Source: Chitinophagaceae bacterium
Lineage (GTDB): Bacteria; Bacteroidota; Bacteroidia; Chitinophagales; Chitinophagaceae
Length of the DNA: 22,551 bases
Direction of reading: 5' to 3'
Assembly (NCBI GenBank): GCA_017853235.1
Contig: JAFMJX010000008.1
Coordinates: 1-22,551, forward strand
Shown here: piece by piece, positions 22,499-22,551 of the stretch
How positions within the stretch are numbered: the stretch's first letter is position 1
Layout: each line of letters begins with the position of its first letter
Made by a program: the position numbers and the translations under genes
The notes under the pieces: generated by a model
The model's database searches: none
What the model was told of the DNA's origin: nothing
What the model saw: only the letters and a program-made list of their open reading frames with translations

Positions 22499-22551
22499 GG
22501 TCGGGAAGACAGGATTCGAACCTGCGACCCCTTGGTCCCAAACCAAGTGCG
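22498..22551 (-). tRNA. tRNA-Pro(UGG), 5' part beyond the window
   Basis: Read on the minus strand, the segment contains an anticodon stem-loop with stem CTTGG/CCAAG and loop TTTGGGA, so the anticodon is UGG (proline) followed by G37. After it come the variable region and a T arm with GGTTCGAATCC, then the acceptor strand CTTCCCG, discriminator A and an encoded CCA at 22500-22498. The D arm and 5' acceptor strand lie beyond the window end. The acceptor strand CTTCCCG implies a 5' end of CGGGAAG. Confidence 0.93.

Noticed and set aside
1..22551. Mobile element, prophage, CRISPR or defence system.
   Set aside because: No transposase, integrase, phage protein, spaced repeat array or nuclease/effector gene cluster was seen. 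Nearly all genes are chromosomal housekeeping or conserved Bacteroidota genes.

Overview
The window is a 22.5 kb stretch of a low-GC, AT-rich chromosome that most resembles a Bacteroidota member, probably of the Chitinophagaceae. This placement rests on the efp-accB-accC gene order, the absence of clear Shine-Dalgarno sequences, repeated TAnnTTTG promoter elements (the -7 box of the Bacteroidota primary sigma factor), a DUF5686/carboxypeptidase-regulatory-like outer-membrane protein, and protein details such as the EF-P and UvrA variants. No taxonomic marker gene is present, so the rank below phylum is inference. The content is mostly chromosomal housekeeping genes. I see no CRISPR array, insertion sequence, prophage or defence island.

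Layout. Positions 57-2601 (minus strand) carry efp, accB and accC: translation elongation factor P followed by the two subunits that start fatty acid synthesis. A strong terminator lies between efp and accB, followed by a repeat-rich accB leader. A divergent promoter region separates efp from sucD (plus strand), which ends in a textbook terminator. Next come a small secreted protein, an FAD-dependent oxidoreductase and a small membrane protein (plus strand), then a convergent MFS transporter (minus strand). From 6868 to 10511 the plus strand has aspS, a four-helix membrane protein and rarA. A UDP-galactopyranose-mutase-like FAD protein (minus) converges on rarA and is divergent from an ElaA-type acetyltransferase (plus). 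uvrA and a large outer-membrane DUF5686 protein form a minus-strand pair. Divergent from uvrA is a plus-strand pair of phosphoesterases, a PAP2 phosphatase and an NPP-type phosphodiesterase. An orphan LuxR-type regulator with a degenerate receiver domain follows. The right end is a minus-strand pair, an SDR dehydrogenase and a fumarylacetoacetate-hydrolase-family enzyme, resembling the last two steps of oxidative L-fucose (or similar deoxysugar) breakdown. A tRNA-Pro(UGG) is cut by the window edge.

The points most worth a second look are: an EF-P whose modification loop carries Arg at position 32 in a context like the rhamnosylated EarP-type EF-Ps instead of the usual PGKG lysine loop; a LuxR regulator whose receiver has lost the Asp, Thr/Ser and Lys signature residues together; a 12-bp direct repeat pair in the accB leader; and an unexplained, pairing-rich intergenic segment between the tRNA and the SDR gene. 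I found no clearly new multi-gene system.
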